IMG/VR virus record: IMGVR_UViG_3300031658_000004
Coordinates: 1-64,000 of that record
Direction: 5' to 3' (one strand)
DNA length: 64,000 nt
Source: a virus
The notes beneath the pieces were generated by a model. That model was given only the letters and a program-made list of their open reading frames with translations, did not search any database and was not told where the DNA came from. Shown one piece after another: positions 21,162-29,663 of the stretch; the first letter of the stretch is position 1, and every line of letters begins with the position of its first letter. The translations under genes and the position numbers were made by a program.

Positions 21162-21190
21162 GGATTAATAGAAATAGATGCACAGTAAAA

Positions 21191-21211
21191 AGGGGGGACT
21201 TAATCCCCCCT
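21191..21211 (-). terminator. Intrinsic terminator between convergent clusters
   Basis: The arms AGGGGGGA and TCCCCCCT form an 8-bp stem with a 5-base loop. Read on the minus strand the hairpin is followed by TTTTT, so it should stop leftward transcription just past the stop at 21217. It also separates the convergent fibre cluster, although the plus-strand side lacks a clean T-run. Confidence 0.75.
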
Positions 21212-21216
21212 AAACT

Positions 21217-21669
21217 TTACTTTTCTTCAACTATTGCCATCTTCAATAACAGTAAATAACCTATTAAGTCATCTACTGTGTCTTCAGTTTCATCATGAAG
21301 TCCTGTATTACTTATTCTAGATAATTTATCATCTATCCTAGCACATATAGCTTCTTTAGCACTTAACTTACTAAATACATTAGTAGGGTTTAAGGCAGTG
21401 TTGCCATAAGCTCTATTTTTACGTATTAATAGGTCGGTTATACTTCTAGTAGCATTCAAAACTTTCATTCCAAAATCTGGTTTATCTGATGTTTTAATAT
21501 CAATATCATAATCTGAACCATTTACGAGCTCAGCTTTAGGGATAAGCATCTTAGGATTTATTGGATTTGTTGCTGTTGGTGTCCATCCATTTCTACCTTC
21601 TTCATGATAGAGTGCATTATGCACTTCTTTTTTATTACTGCATCCGCAGCCTTTCTTTTTATCTGTCAT
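21217..21669 (-). CDS. Nucleotide modification associated domain 1-like protein (DUF1599 type)
   Basis: This is a 150-residue protein. The C-terminal 85 residues match the helical DUF1599/Nmad1 family: RKNRAYGNTALNPTNVFSKL, then ICARIDDKLSRISN, then EDTVDDLIGYLLLLKMA. The acidic/Arg helices recall MazG-like NTP pyrophosphatases. The N-terminus starts with a KKGCGCSNKK cysteine cluster that may bind metal. It overlaps the upstream gene by 4 bp and is last before the terminator. The family is linked by gene context to phage nucleotide modification, but no modifying enzyme is visible in this window. The exact reaction is unknown. Confidence 0.6.
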   Translation of the reverse strand: MTDKKKGCGCSNKKEVHNALYHEEGRNGWTPTATNPINPKMLIPKAELVNGSDYDIDIKTSDKPDFGMKVLNATRSITDLLIRKNRAYGNTALNPTNVFSKLSAKEAICARIDDKLSRISNTGLHDETEDTVDDLIGYLLLLKMAIVEEK

Positions 21670-22430
21670 ATTAATGGGTTTTTATTAAATTCATATACTG
21701 ATGGGTCAAAGATATCTTTTTCGAAATCTATGGCGGTTAATAATTCTGAGTCTTGTTCTATGTCTGCATTTAAATAGGTTTCTAAAAACTCCCTACGTTT
21801 AGAAGACTTGTATAATACCTGTCCTATTGAGCTATTACGGGGCATACCATGAAAACTTAAAATTCTGTCTTTATATTTAATAGAGAGTTCAGAGTATTTA
21901 CCTTTCTTTAGTTTATTCCAGTTTCTCATATGCTCTTTAGGAACATTAAAGACAAATAATACATGATACGTATCAAAATCTATCATTTCTTTATAATAAG
22001 AGAACTGTTTAACAGCTTTCTCAAATTTTAAGAATAATGGATCTCCTGAGAATCTAAACAATAGACAGATTACATTTCTTTCATCTTTATATCCAATAAA
22101 AGCATTCATAAATAGTGTATCCCAAAAGAACATAGCTTTCTTTTCTCCAAGCATAGGAAGAATATATGTACTAATCTTATTTCTTTTATCCGTGGATAAT
22201 ACATAAGTAAGTATATTATTATTCTCTCGCGCTTCTATATTATTTACAAGATATTTAGACTTTTTAACCCTAACAGTAAGGCCAGTTTGTAAGTATAACC
22301 CTTCATCTCCTTCTAAGGCAGTTATTTTACTATCGGCTTTGTGTTCAATTAACTTTTTAGTCCCTCCTGATATCCTAAAGGATAATGCATCTATAATTGT
22401 ATATACTAGAGTTTTTATTTCTATGCCCAT
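21666..22430 (-). CDS. Conserved hypothetical protein downstream of flap exonuclease
   Basis: This 254-residue protein belongs to no family I recognise. It has a mixed alpha/beta composition with a Lys-rich middle and no membrane segment or metal cluster. Its start overlaps the end of the flap exonuclease gene by 10 bp and its end overlaps the DUF1599-like gene by 4 bp, so the three are translated as one unit. A role in DNA metabolism is inferred from that coupling only. Confidence 0.6.
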   Translation of the reverse strand: MGIEIKTLVYTIIDALSFRISGGTKKLIEHKADSKITALEGDEGLYLQTGLTVRVKKSKYLVNNIEARENNNILTYVLSTDKRNKISTYILPMLGEKKAMFFWDTLFMNAFIGYKDERNVICLLFRFSGDPLFLKFEKAVKQFSYYKEMIDFDTYHVLFVFNVPKEHMRNWNKLKKGKYSELSIKYKDRILSFHGMPRNSSIGQVLYKSSKRREFLETYLNADIEQDSELLTAIDFEKDIFDPSVYEFNKNPLI

Positions 22431-23173
22431 AAGTCTTCGTCGTTTTTAAGAAGTTCTAGTTCGTTTGTTATTAAATTTGGTAGTGGTAAATTAGTTTCTA
22501 AGTATGCTTCTTCTTTAGTCCTTAATATATATACTAACTTAAATGTTTCAGCAAATCTATGAATTCCTTCGTGGTTTCCAAACTTTTCTTGATACTTTTT
22601 TAGAACAAAACCTCCCATATCTTCTTTTACCTCTGATAACCATTTATCTGCAGTCTTTTCTCCTACCTTGGGAATTCCTAGTATACCATCTGTAGAATCT
22701 CCCATTAACATTTGTTTCCAAAGGAATTTTTCTGCGTCTTCTTCACTAGTAACTATGAATTCACCTGTTCTATAATTAAAATGTCTTCCTGGTATTTGGT
22801 ACAGCACATCTTTATCAGGTGATGCTATCCCATAATTTACACAGTCTTCTCTATATATAGCTACAAGATCATCAGCTTCTAATTGAGAGAAATAGATACA
22901 CCCCCAGCGTTGTTTTAAGTATTCTTTAATTGCTGGGAAGATAATAGGCTTATCACCATGTTTTCTATTTCCTTTATACGGCCTTGTTGTAGCGCGGTCA
23001 TATCTAAAGCATTTACCTTGTGTTAGAAATCCTGCATATTTAGTAGTATTAAATGCATTTAATATAGTATGCATTCTGTTATCTATTCCTAGTAGAGCCT
23101 CTTCTAATGTTGGCTTATTCATTTCAAAATAGATTAAACTATCTGCATCTATTAGTACGGTTGTATCTTTCAT
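22421..23173 (-). CDS. 5'-3' exonuclease / flap endonuclease (PIN-FEN fold)
   Basis: This 250-residue protein has the acidic active-site ladder of FEN-type nucleases: D9 and D11 (VLIDADSLIYF), E99/D101/D102 (QLEADDLVAIY), D120/D122 (SPDKDVLY) and D159/D162 (MGDSTDG). A helix-hairpin-helix of the form GIPKVGEKTA follows. It would remove RNA primers and flaps. The DNA polymerase in this phage has no such N-terminal domain, so this separate gene supplies the activity missing from a full Pol I. It heads a three-gene overlapping unit. The upstream gene is separated from it by a terminator at 23209. Confidence 0.85.
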   Translation of the reverse strand: MKDTTVLIDADSLIYFEMNKPTLEEALLGIDNRMHTILNAFNTTKYAGFLTQGKCFRYDRATTRPYKGNRKHGDKPIIFPAIKEYLKQRWGCIYFSQLEADDLVAIYREDCVNYGIASPDKDVLYQIPGRHFNYRTGEFIVTSEEDAEKFLWKQMLMGDSTDGILGIPKVGEKTADKWLSEVKEDMGGFVLKKYQEKFGNHEGIHRFAETFKLVYILRTKEEAYLETNLPLPNLITNELELLKNDEDLWA

Positions 23174-23208
23174 CTTTTAATTTTTATTAGTAATTAGTAA
23201 AAAAGGAA

Positions 23209-23229
23209 GGGGGAAGCATAACCTCCCCC
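23209..23229 (-). terminator. Intrinsic terminator after the 23294 gene
   Basis: The arms GGGGGA and TCCCCC form a 6-bp GC-rich stem with a 9-base loop. On the minus strand the hairpin is followed by TTCCTTTTTT. It lies between the stop at 23294 and the flap exonuclease start at 23173, so it should end the transcript of the MoxR/VWA block. Confidence 0.7.
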
Positions 23230-23293
23230 AACCTATAACAATTAAACAGGGTAACAACACCCTTCACGGTGTATATCCTGAATGTACTCCTGT

Positions 23294-24325
23294 TTATTGC
23301 TCCTCCATGTACTTCCTGTATTCAGGTTTAACCTGAACTTTGAACGTATACAATTCCCGGTTGTGGATTTGTATTTGTTCCCTACATTTGACCTCTAAAG
23401 ATTTAAAACATCTTGAGTCTAACTGCCCTAACTCTTCAAAATGTCTAATAGCTTCTTCAGCATTAAATCTAGCTAGACGATTAATCTTATGTTTATCTAA
23501 CCAATATTGAACATCCTTATTTCTATTAAATTTATAACTAGCATTATCTAACATATTAGCATAATCATAAAGTAAGAAAGGTTCTCCTGTAGGATCAATA
23601 GTAGGAATTATCTTCCCAGCCATTTCTATATCCTCATCACTCGCATGGTAAACGTCTACCATCTTTTTAATGTCATCCATTAATTGTTCAGTCATAGGAA
23701 TTCTATTAGCTGATTGATTAAGGATAGTGTCAGTGGCTATCACCTCCATTTCCCCTTTCTCAATTAGATCTGCTAACACTAGTGACATGTTACTAAAGAT
23801 AAAAGAATCAAAAGGAGCACTTTCATAGTTCATATTATGCTGGTAGTGATTCTCTTGACTTCTACTTTCTAATATAACATCATTACCAGTTTTAGTGTGA
23901 TAGTCACTAGTTAAAGGCCTATGATCATGACAAAAGTATCCATTAGATAACTTAAACATCATCTTAGTCTGAGGGATATTAGCTACATTATGATACTCTT
24001 CATAAAAATTAGTATGAGGAACAATAAAATCAGCTTTCTCATAATCGTTAGTAACAGAAATCTTATGCTCTTTAAGAGAAGCTTTTAATCTATCTGTTGA
24101 CACATTATGCATAGGTAAAATAAATGCTCTTTTAACTACCGATAAATCCGCGGTAGTTTCGGTCGATAAAAGGTCTTTTACTTTATCATACTGTGCTACA
24201 GATTCAGATAGAAACATATTTTCTACATTACCTGCTACAAATCCCACAGTAATCATTTCTGTAAAGCCTAAATCAGTGATTGCTAATTCATGATCTTCTC
24301 CACAGTGTACATTCTTGCTGGCCAT
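23294..24325 (-). CDS. Hypothetical protein coupled to the MoxR ATPase
   Basis: This is a 343-residue protein of no family I recognise. It has several His-rich stretches (NVHCGEDHE near residue 5, FCHDHRPL near 150, ENHYQHNM near 180) that could bind metal, and a helical C-terminus. Its ATG overlaps the last base of the MoxR ATPase stop, which implies coupled translation and a shared function. A substrate or adaptor of the ATPase/VWA pair is a reasonable guess from position, not from sequence. Confidence 0.6.
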   Translation of the reverse strand: MASKNVHCGEDHELAITDLGFTEMITVGFVAGNVENMFLSESVAQYDKVKDLLSTETTADLSVVKRAFILPMHNVSTDRLKASLKEHKISVTNDYEKADFIVPHTNFYEEYHNVANIPQTKMMFKLSNGYFCHDHRPLTSDYHTKTGNDVILESRSQENHYQHNMNYESAPFDSFIFSNMSLVLADLIEKGEMEVIATDTILNQSANRIPMTEQLMDDIKKMVDVYHASDEDIEMAGKIIPTIDPTGEPFLLYDYANMLDNASYKFNRNKDVQYWLDKHKINRLARFNAEEAIRHFEELGQLDSRCFKSLEVKCREQIQIHNRELYTFKVQVKPEYRKYMEEQ

Positions 24326-25500
24326 TACTTCACAGTCATTTTAATGATAGCTGGATTCATCATCATCTTGTTAAACTTAGCCTTATTACCGTTGAATATA
24401 GTCCTAACTACTAAGTATTTTAAGTCATCAGTTAAATAGTCTAAAGTACAGAGCTTAATAAGACGTTCTTGCACTTTTTGAGTTACGCTGTCCGTTTTAG
24501 AGAAAGCGACTGCAAAATTGGCTATACGAACGGCTAAAAGAGATGCTATGTCCGCTCTATAGGAATCATCCTTACCAATACATTCTCTTAATTCAGATAA
24601 TACTTCGACTGGTCCCGTTACTATTTCCCGTGGTGTCACTAACTTATCAAGCTTGTTATTAATGAATGTAGTGAACATAGAAGCGAATTCATTACCTACT
24701 GACCCTTCTCCAATCATTTGAACTAATGGTAACTGGTCTTCAAACTTAGGTATACTCGAGATACTATTAAAGAACGTAGATATAGATCTTGCATTAGTCT
24801 CTTGCGTCACTAACTCAGGGTGCATCAATAAGAAATTAATACATCTAGTATCCATTCCATTCTCTTCAGCCCAACGTGCCCATACATTTATATCGAACTT
24901 TAAGTTAGCTGATATATATCTAGTCTTCTGCGCAGAATCCACACTATTAACCATGTAATCTCCATTATCAGGATTAGCGGTTAATATAATATGCCAGTCT
25001 TTAGGAAGAGTCCATGAGATATAAGTCTGTCTATCAACCAATTCCATACATGCTTGGATAAATCTTGTATCAGCTCTATTCCAGTCATCAAGTAATAATA
25101 CACCACCGGCTTTCTTGTCCGCTATCCATTCAGGAGCTGAATAACTCATTCTACTCTTCCCTGTTGTTTGGAAACCAAGCTTATGCTGTGCATCTACTGC
25201 AACCTCATCTATCCATTTACCTATTTTCTTTCCATCTTGTTCTTTCCACATTTGGAATTGTTTAATAGGAAATCCGACTAAGTCACCTAATTCTTCTATC
25301 TGTGCTAAGTTTAACTTAACAAAGTCTAGACCGTGTTTAGCAGTCATGTCCATTATACTAGTTGTTTTACCAATACCTGACTCACCTACTACCTCAATTG
25401 CTACAGGCTTCTTGCCTTGTGATTGTAAGTGACGATTGTTTGATATAATATGATCTACGAAATCGTGTAGTTCATCGATGTTTAAATTTACTTCATTCAT
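24325..25500 (-). CDS. MoxR-like AAA+ ATPase
   Basis: This is a 391-residue protein. The Walker A box is G39-ESGIGKT, the Walker B box is GGVLLLDDW (residues 132-140), and a sensor-1-type ILTANPDNGDY stretch follows. This arrangement is typical of MoxR/RavA-class AAA+ proteins, which remodel or load metal-dependent partners together with a VWA protein. The upstream gene at 25524 encodes just such a VWA protein with a zincin motif, only 23 bp away, and the pair is recurrent in crAss-like phages. The A-rich leader AATTAAACAAAATG marks the start. The client is unknown. Confidence 0.8.
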   Translation of the reverse strand: MNEVNLNIDELHDFVDHIISNNRHLQSQGKKPVAIEVVGESGIGKTTSIMDMTAKHGLDFVKLNLAQIEELGDLVGFPIKQFQMWKEQDGKKIGKWIDEVAVDAQHKLGFQTTGKSRMSYSAPEWIADKKAGGVLLLDDWNRADTRFIQACMELVDRQTYISWTLPKDWHIILTANPDNGDYMVNSVDSAQKTRYISANLKFDINVWARWAEENGMDTRCINFLLMHPELVTQETNARSISTFFNSISSIPKFEDQLPLVQMIGEGSVGNEFASMFTTFINNKLDKLVTPREIVTGPVEVLSELRECIGKDDSYRADIASLLAVRIANFAVAFSKTDSVTQKVQERLIKLCTLDYLTDDLKYLVVRTIFNGNKAKFNKMMMNPAIIKMTVK

Positions 25501-25523
25501 TTTGTTTAATTGTTTTAGTTTGT

Positions 25524-26696
25524 TTAATTTAATTGAATTTTTACGCCAGGCAAGTCTTCATTAATACTGCATTGAGTACTATGTACCCATAAAGCATTCT
25601 TTGGACAGTTGTTTGGGCTTGGAGCTTCGCCATCTGTTAGACATATAAATCCTGAATATTTATTCTTAGGATCGTTATAATGATCTACCACAGGTTGAAA
25701 ACATGTTCCACCCCTACCTTTAATTTCCCAATTCTTCTTAGGGTCAAAGACTGATACATCAGTTATATTCATGTCAAATTGTGCTACAGTGATTTGGTTA
25801 CCTGTTCTATGCATATGACATATCTCATGCATGAATTCTACTAACTCCTCACTACTAACAGATCCTGAAGTATCGACACCTACTAGCATATGATTCTTAT
25901 GCTTAATCTTCAATCCAGGATTACCAGAGTATCGCTTATTGTTCTTTCTTCTAAGCTTTTTAGTATAGATTGTAGTAGAGTTATTAATAAACCTTCTAAG
26001 ATAGGCCTTCCAATTAAATTTAGGAGGCTCTATAGTAAAGAGTCTTTCAATAAGTTCAGCTAGTTCACCAGGGATTGTACCACATTGTTTCTGTATTGTC
26101 TCTGCGGTTTGCTTCATCTGATGTTCATACTGTTTCTGTACTAACTTCTTTTCTGCTTCGGGTAAGTCACCAATTTCAGCCCATTCTTTATGGTCATATT
26201 GACTATTACCGTCCATATCTCCAAGCATTTTTTGTAGTGCTTCGTTATCTGAGTCCCCATTTTGATCACAAGTATCATTAAGTAAATCATAATACACTTT
26301 AGTACCAGCTTTCTCTGGTAAATATATACCAGGGAATGAATCTAACTGTAATCCGCCATCTGGCAACATTCTAGCATCAATATATTGGTTGATTTCTATA
26401 TCCGCCGCAATATTAAATAGCTTTTTGTTAGGGTACCTGTCTGATAATATAATATGTCCAAAAGCTATATGTAATAACTCATGTTTTAAAAGACCTTGTT
26501 GATGTTCTTCACTAAGATCCATAAAGAAGTCTGGGTTAATTACTAACCTCATACCTATACCGTGTTTTCCTACACCTGCGGTCGCACAACTCATAGTAAA
26601 TTGCTTTTGCAATCCTATAAGAAATATACCGTAGAAAGGCTCTGAAAATATCAACGTTTTTGATATTCTAGAAAGTTGTTCCTGATTTGTTCTCAT
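25524..26696 (-). CDS. Zincin-VWA fusion protein (DUF2201-like), partner of MoxR
   Basis: This 390-residue protein joins two domains. Residues 1-130 contain H72-E-L-L-H76-I-A-F-G-H81, a complete HExxHxxxxH zinc-protease helix. Residues 265-390 form a von Willebrand A domain with an intact MIDAS: D275-T-S277-G-S279, T331 in GRGGTCF, and D355 in LTDGEAP. This is the architecture of the putative metallopeptidase/VWA (DUF2201) family that is genetically linked to MoxR ATPases. The start codon overlaps the stop of a 30-residue membrane peptide (ATGA). Proteolytic activity on a phage or host target is plausible because all metal ligands are present, but the target is not visible. Confidence 0.8.
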   Translation of the reverse strand: MRTNQEQLSRISKTLIFSEPFYGIFLIGLQKQFTMSCATAGVGKHGIGMRLVINPDFFMDLSEEHQQGLLKHELLHIAFGHIILSDRYPNKKLFNIAADIEINQYIDARMLPDGGLQLDSFPGIYLPEKAGTKVYYDLLNDTCDQNGDSDNEALQKMLGDMDGNSQYDHKEWAEIGDLPEAEKKLVQKQYEHQMKQTAETIQKQCGTIPGELAELIERLFTIEPPKFNWKAYLRRFINNSTTIYTKKLRRKNNKRYSGNPGLKIKHKNHMLVGVDTSGSVSSEELVEFMHEICHMHRTGNQITVAQFDMNITDVSVFDPKKNWEIKGRGGTCFQPVVDHYNDPKNKYSGFICLTDGEAPSPNNCPKNALWVHSTQCSINEDLPGVKIQLN

Positions 26697-26785
26697 TTAT
26701 CGTCTTTTTTAAATTTAGTGAAGAATATAGCTTCTAGTATACAAATTATACATATTACTCCCCAAACTATTAATAATGTTTTCAT
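26693..26785 (-). CDS. 30-residue single-span membrane peptide
   Basis: The peptide reads MKTLLIVWGVICIICILEAI followed by FFTKFKKDDK. It is one hydrophobic helix of about 20 residues with a charged cytoplasm-like tail. Both ends are chained by ATGA overlaps, to the zinc-ribbon gene upstream (26782) and to the zincin-VWA gene downstream (26696), which strongly supports translation. It could place the VWA/MoxR complex at the membrane. No homologue is recognised. Confidence 0.6.
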   Translation of the reverse strand: MKTLLIVWGVICIICILEAIFFTKFKKDDK

Positions 26786-27036
26786 TTTTCTAATCTTTTT
26801 TCGTCCATGCGATCCTCCAAGTGAGAATCGTGCATTTTTTCTGCGTATTCATAATCCTTTTCAGGTTCTTCAAAGAAATCTTCACATGAATCACATATAA
26901 AACCTTCTTCAGGTTCTGCATGCTCTTTACATTCAGTGCAAAGTCCTTGAGAGATGTCGGACCCACAGCAATAGCTGTCCCCGTCATCATTGTCTGTGTA
27001 TTCTGCCCCACAGCATGGGCTTACTAAATCTGTCAT
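26782..27036 (-). CDS. Small zinc-ribbon protein
   Basis: This 84-residue acidic protein has four Cys pairs: SPCCG, YCCG, CTEC and CDSC. The spacing suits one or two zinc ribbons. The C-terminus is charged and helical. It is first in the chain of zinc ribbon, membrane peptide, zincin-VWA and MoxR, with an ATGA overlap to the membrane peptide. An overlapping frame of similar length lacks these motifs. Nucleic-acid or protein binding is likely, but the partner is unknown. Confidence 0.7.
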   Translation of the reverse strand: MTDLVSPCCGAEYTDNDDGDSYCCGSDISQGLCTECKEHAEPEEGFICDSCEDFFEEPEKDYEYAEKMHDSHLEDRMDEKRLEK

Positions 27037-27060
27037 AATATAATTTTAATTGGTTAACAA

Positions 27061-27085
27061 AAAAGAGCCCTGTTAAGGGCCCTTT
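27061..27085 (-). terminator. Intrinsic terminator after the PD-(D/E)XK gene
   Basis: The stem AAAG-x-GCCCT / AGGGC-x-CTTT has one mismatch and a 4-base loop, and on the minus strand it runs into TTTTTT. It begins 2 bp past the stop at 27087 and separates the nuclease block from the zinc-ribbon/VWA block. Confidence 0.75.
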
Positions 27086-27086
27086 G

Positions 27087-27518
27087 TTATAATTGTTTGA
27101 TAAGTTCTACTACTTCATCTACTTGCTTCTTATTACGAGGCATAAATAGTACATAGTTTAGATTATTATCTTTAAGGTGCTTCTTGAATAGTTTCCATCT
27201 TAATGGGAATGATTCATTTGCATAGCCTTTAGTTTCAATAACCCATTTACCTCTAGGGTCTACAAAATCAGGAGTATATGTAATAGGTCTAATTTTACTA
27301 CCTTTGTTATATAGTTTCTTTGGTGTCCCCTCATAACATGCTTGAGGATATAACAATGCATCAAATATAGTAAAGGTATATGCTTCATACTCCACTGGTA
27401 TACTGGCCTTTTCAAGTTCTTTATAACAATAGAGTTCTAAATTAGATTGGAAATTATGCCCGTCATATGTTGACTTCTTGGCATTCTTAACTTTCGAGTA
27501 CTTTTGTTTATATCCCAT
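27087..27518 (-). CDS. PD-(D/E)XK endonuclease (DUF1064/Holliday-resolvase-like)
   Basis: This 143-residue protein has N-terminal NFQSNLELYCYKEL, carrying the conserved Glu, then YTPDFVDPRGKWVIETKGY. The latter is a clear PD...ExK core with Asp in TPDF and Glu-Thr-Lys. Phage proteins of this size and pattern act as small endonucleases in recombination or branch resolution. The gene overlaps the end of the metallophosphoesterase gene by one base, so the two are translated together, consistent with a joint role in processing replication intermediates. Confidence 0.75.
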   Translation of the reverse strand: MGYKQKYSKVKNAKKSTYDGHNFQSNLELYCYKELEKASIPVEYEAYTFTIFDALLYPQACYEGTPKKLYNKGSKIRPITYTPDFVDPRGKWVIETKGYANESFPLRWKLFKKHLKDNNLNYVLFMPRNKKQVDEVVELIKQL

Positions 27519-28678
27519 TATTCTACAGTATTTACTTGGAACATTCCTTCATACCCTCTAGTACTATGATAAATATGCATTTGCCCAACACGTCTCGTGC
27601 CTACATAGGCTCTACCTTTATGCCACTCATCATTACCACATATACTTGGGATATGTCTTACTTTAGTCCCCATGATTTCGTCTACTAACTCTTTATGTAT
27701 ATGTCCTACTAATGCCTCTCTATAAAGACACTCACTCCACATAATAGGTTGTTCAGTAGCCATAAGTAAAGGTATATTCTGTCTTTTTACTTTATCTCCA
27801 TGAAAATTCAAGAACATGTTCTTCCCATACTGATAGTACTTTCTTTCATTCAGTGAATTATCAACGTTAATATTAGGGTTGTTAGCATATCTAGACTCTA
27901 ACAATTCTCCAATATAAAACATTCTTTCAAAGTCATGATTTCCTTGTACAATAACAACATCTACTGGAATCCTCTTTGATAACCATGTAATAGCTACGTC
28001 CATTAGTTGCCAATAGCCTCTAAAAGATTGTCTCCATCCCATATAATCATCTTGTGGTGTTCCCGCAGTAGTTGCTTTACTCAAACCTTCAGAATTCATA
28101 CCGTCATTACCTATAGGCATTAATAACCTCTCTATGTTAGATCCTTTTGCTTTCTCCCATAGTTCCATTACTACTTGCATATAGTGCTCTTCAATTGCTT
28201 CCGGACCTTCGCCCGTAATCTTTCCATAATGTATATCCGGTAAGGATAATACACCCAATGAAGGACTTGTTTTAGGTTTGTAAGAATATTTACTAACTTG
28301 TGGTGATTTCTTTCTTACCTGCGCTAGAAAATCTTCTTTAGCAGACTCTAATTCATGCCATCCGTTTAACGGGACAACAGAGTATCGATGATCACCTGTG
28401 CTAGTTTGCCAGAACTTAACAGACTTAACGTCCTCTAAGCTTAGACCAATATTTGATAAATGATTTTTAAAACCTTTATCATCTATCTCATTTACATTCT
28501 CATTTGAAAATTCTTGTACAGTACCTTTGTACTCTTTGTAAACATCTGCCGCTACTTCCTTTTTACATTCAGTAGCTAAGTGTAAACCAATGCCTAGCTT
28601 TTTAGCTACCCATTCATTCCCTTTCTTTAGATATCCGCGTTTCTGTTGTAGAAACTTTATCACTTCTTGTTTGTCCAT
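27518..28678 (-). CDS. Calcineurin-like metallophosphoesterase (SbcD/Mre11-related)
   Basis: This is a 386-residue protein. The dimetal core is intact: D148-I-H150 (LSLPDIHYGK), GNDGMNSEG, VQGNHDFE near residue 248, NFHGD, and LVGHIHKE. Residues 1-45 (YLKKGNEWVAKKLGI) look like a helix-turn-helix, giving a DNA-binding N-terminus. It overlaps the primase end by 65 bp and the PD-(D/E)XK nuclease by 1 bp. No SbcC-like partner is seen. It may be a nuclease or a phosphodiesterase acting in replication; the motifs do not decide which. Confidence 0.8.
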   Translation of the reverse strand: MDKQEVIKFLQQKRGYLKKGNEWVAKKLGIGLHLATECKKEVAADVYKEYKGTVQEFSNENVNEIDDKGFKNHLSNIGLSLEDVKSVKFWQTSTGDHRYSVVPLNGWHELESAKEDFLAQVRKKSPQVSKYSYKPKTSPSLGVLSLPDIHYGKITGEGPEAIEEHYMQVVMELWEKAKGSNIERLLMPIGNDGMNSEGLSKATTAGTPQDDYMGWRQSFRGYWQLMDVAITWLSKRIPVDVVIVQGNHDFERMFYIGELLESRYANNPNINVDNSLNERKYYQYGKNMFLNFHGDKVKRQNIPLLMATEQPIMWSECLYREALVGHIHKELVDEIMGTKVRHIPSICGNDEWHKGRAYVGTRRVGQMHIYHSTRGYEGMFQVNTVE

Positions 28679-29663
28679 TTATTATGTATTTAAGTATATT
28701 AAGTGAACCTCCTATACTAGAGACCAAATCAGATGGATCTTTCGATTCATACTCATCAGGGATATATACATTTACAAGATTAAACTCTTCACAGATTTTA
28801 CGTGCCATTGTTTGACCAGGATTATTAGGTTTATCATAATCATTGTCGTATAACACATATACTTCCTTAAATCTAGTTTGTAAGTCTTTTATTAATTTTT
28901 TATCAGGATTCTGCATTTCGCTTTGAAGGGCGATTGCGTTATATCCTGCAGTATAAAGACACATAACATCTTTTAAAGAAGAGGTAAGGAATACCATGTT
29001 CCCGGTATCAGGAAGTTGGTTTAGTCCTTGAATATCAGTAGATTTTACATTACTACTCCATTTAAACTTATCTCCAAAGGGAGAATAAATTTTGAAGCGA
29101 TTGCCAAATTTATAGGCATAAGTAATTGATTTACAACTGAATCTGTTTCCGTTCACCCAGTAATGAGATATTGGTTCGACGTCAAAGATAACTAAAGTCT
29201 TCTTACTTATGAAGTATTTAGTCCAAAACTTTTCATCCTCTTGCGAAAACTGCCTACGTTTCTTTAGTATAAGAGTATGAGATTCTGTTATCTTAGGTTG
29301 TCGTTGCTTATATCCCATAGCACCCATTGTAAATGCTACTTCGGATGTTTGAGCATTGAGTTTTAAATTAAAGTCGCAATCTATAATGCGTAAAGCGGAT
29401 GTAAAGTTACAAGAGAATTTATGTTGCACGTATCTGAAGCAGTTGAATGAATGATCTGAATGTCCAAAGTCTTTATATAACAACTTACCATTCCAGGCCA
29501 CAATAGATGCAGTTGGTTTTCTATCAGGTCTTAACTCACTGCAGAAAGGTTTGTTTAGTTGTTTAAAGCTAGGGCAATAATACACAAAAATGTCATACTC
29601 AGTAATTTTACTAAGTATGACATCTGTGTGTAAATAATCTTCACTGCCTCGAGCTTCTATCAT
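28614..29663 (-). CDS. DnaG-like primase with Toprim domain
   Basis: This is a 349-residue protein. The N-terminal part (YYCPSFKQLNKPFCSELRPD, then DFGHSDHSFNCFRYV) corresponds to the CHC2-type zinc region in reduced form. The C-terminal half has a Toprim fold with FLTSSLKDVMCL, IALQSEM and VYVLYDNDYDKPNNPG, where the Asp pair should bind metal. It makes RNA primers at the fork. It overlaps the candidate SSB stop by 4 bp upstream and the metallophosphoesterase by 65 bp downstream, inside the replication operon. Confidence 0.8.
   Translation of the reverse strand: MIEARGSEDYLHTDVILSKITEYDIFVYYCPSFKQLNKPFCSELRPDRKPTASIVAWNGKLLYKDFGHSDHSFNCFRYVQHKFSCNFTSALRIIDCDFNLKLNAQTSEVAFTMGAMGYKQRQPKITESHTLILKKRRQFSQEDEKFWTKYFISKKTLVIFDVEPISHYWVNGNRFSCKSITYAYKFGNRFKIYSPFGDKFKWSSNVKSTDIQGLNQLPDTGNMVFLTSSLKDVMCLYTAGYNAIALQSEMQNPDKKLIKDLQTRFKEVYVLYDNDYDKPNNPGQTMARKICEEFNLVNVYIPDEYESKDPSDLVSSIGGSLNILKYIINGQTRSDKVSTTETRISKERE

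Noticed and set aside
26790-27011. Second leftward frame across the zinc-ribbon gene
   Set aside because: The overlapping frame lacks the four Cys pairs and the ATGA junction that support the 26782-27036 gene.
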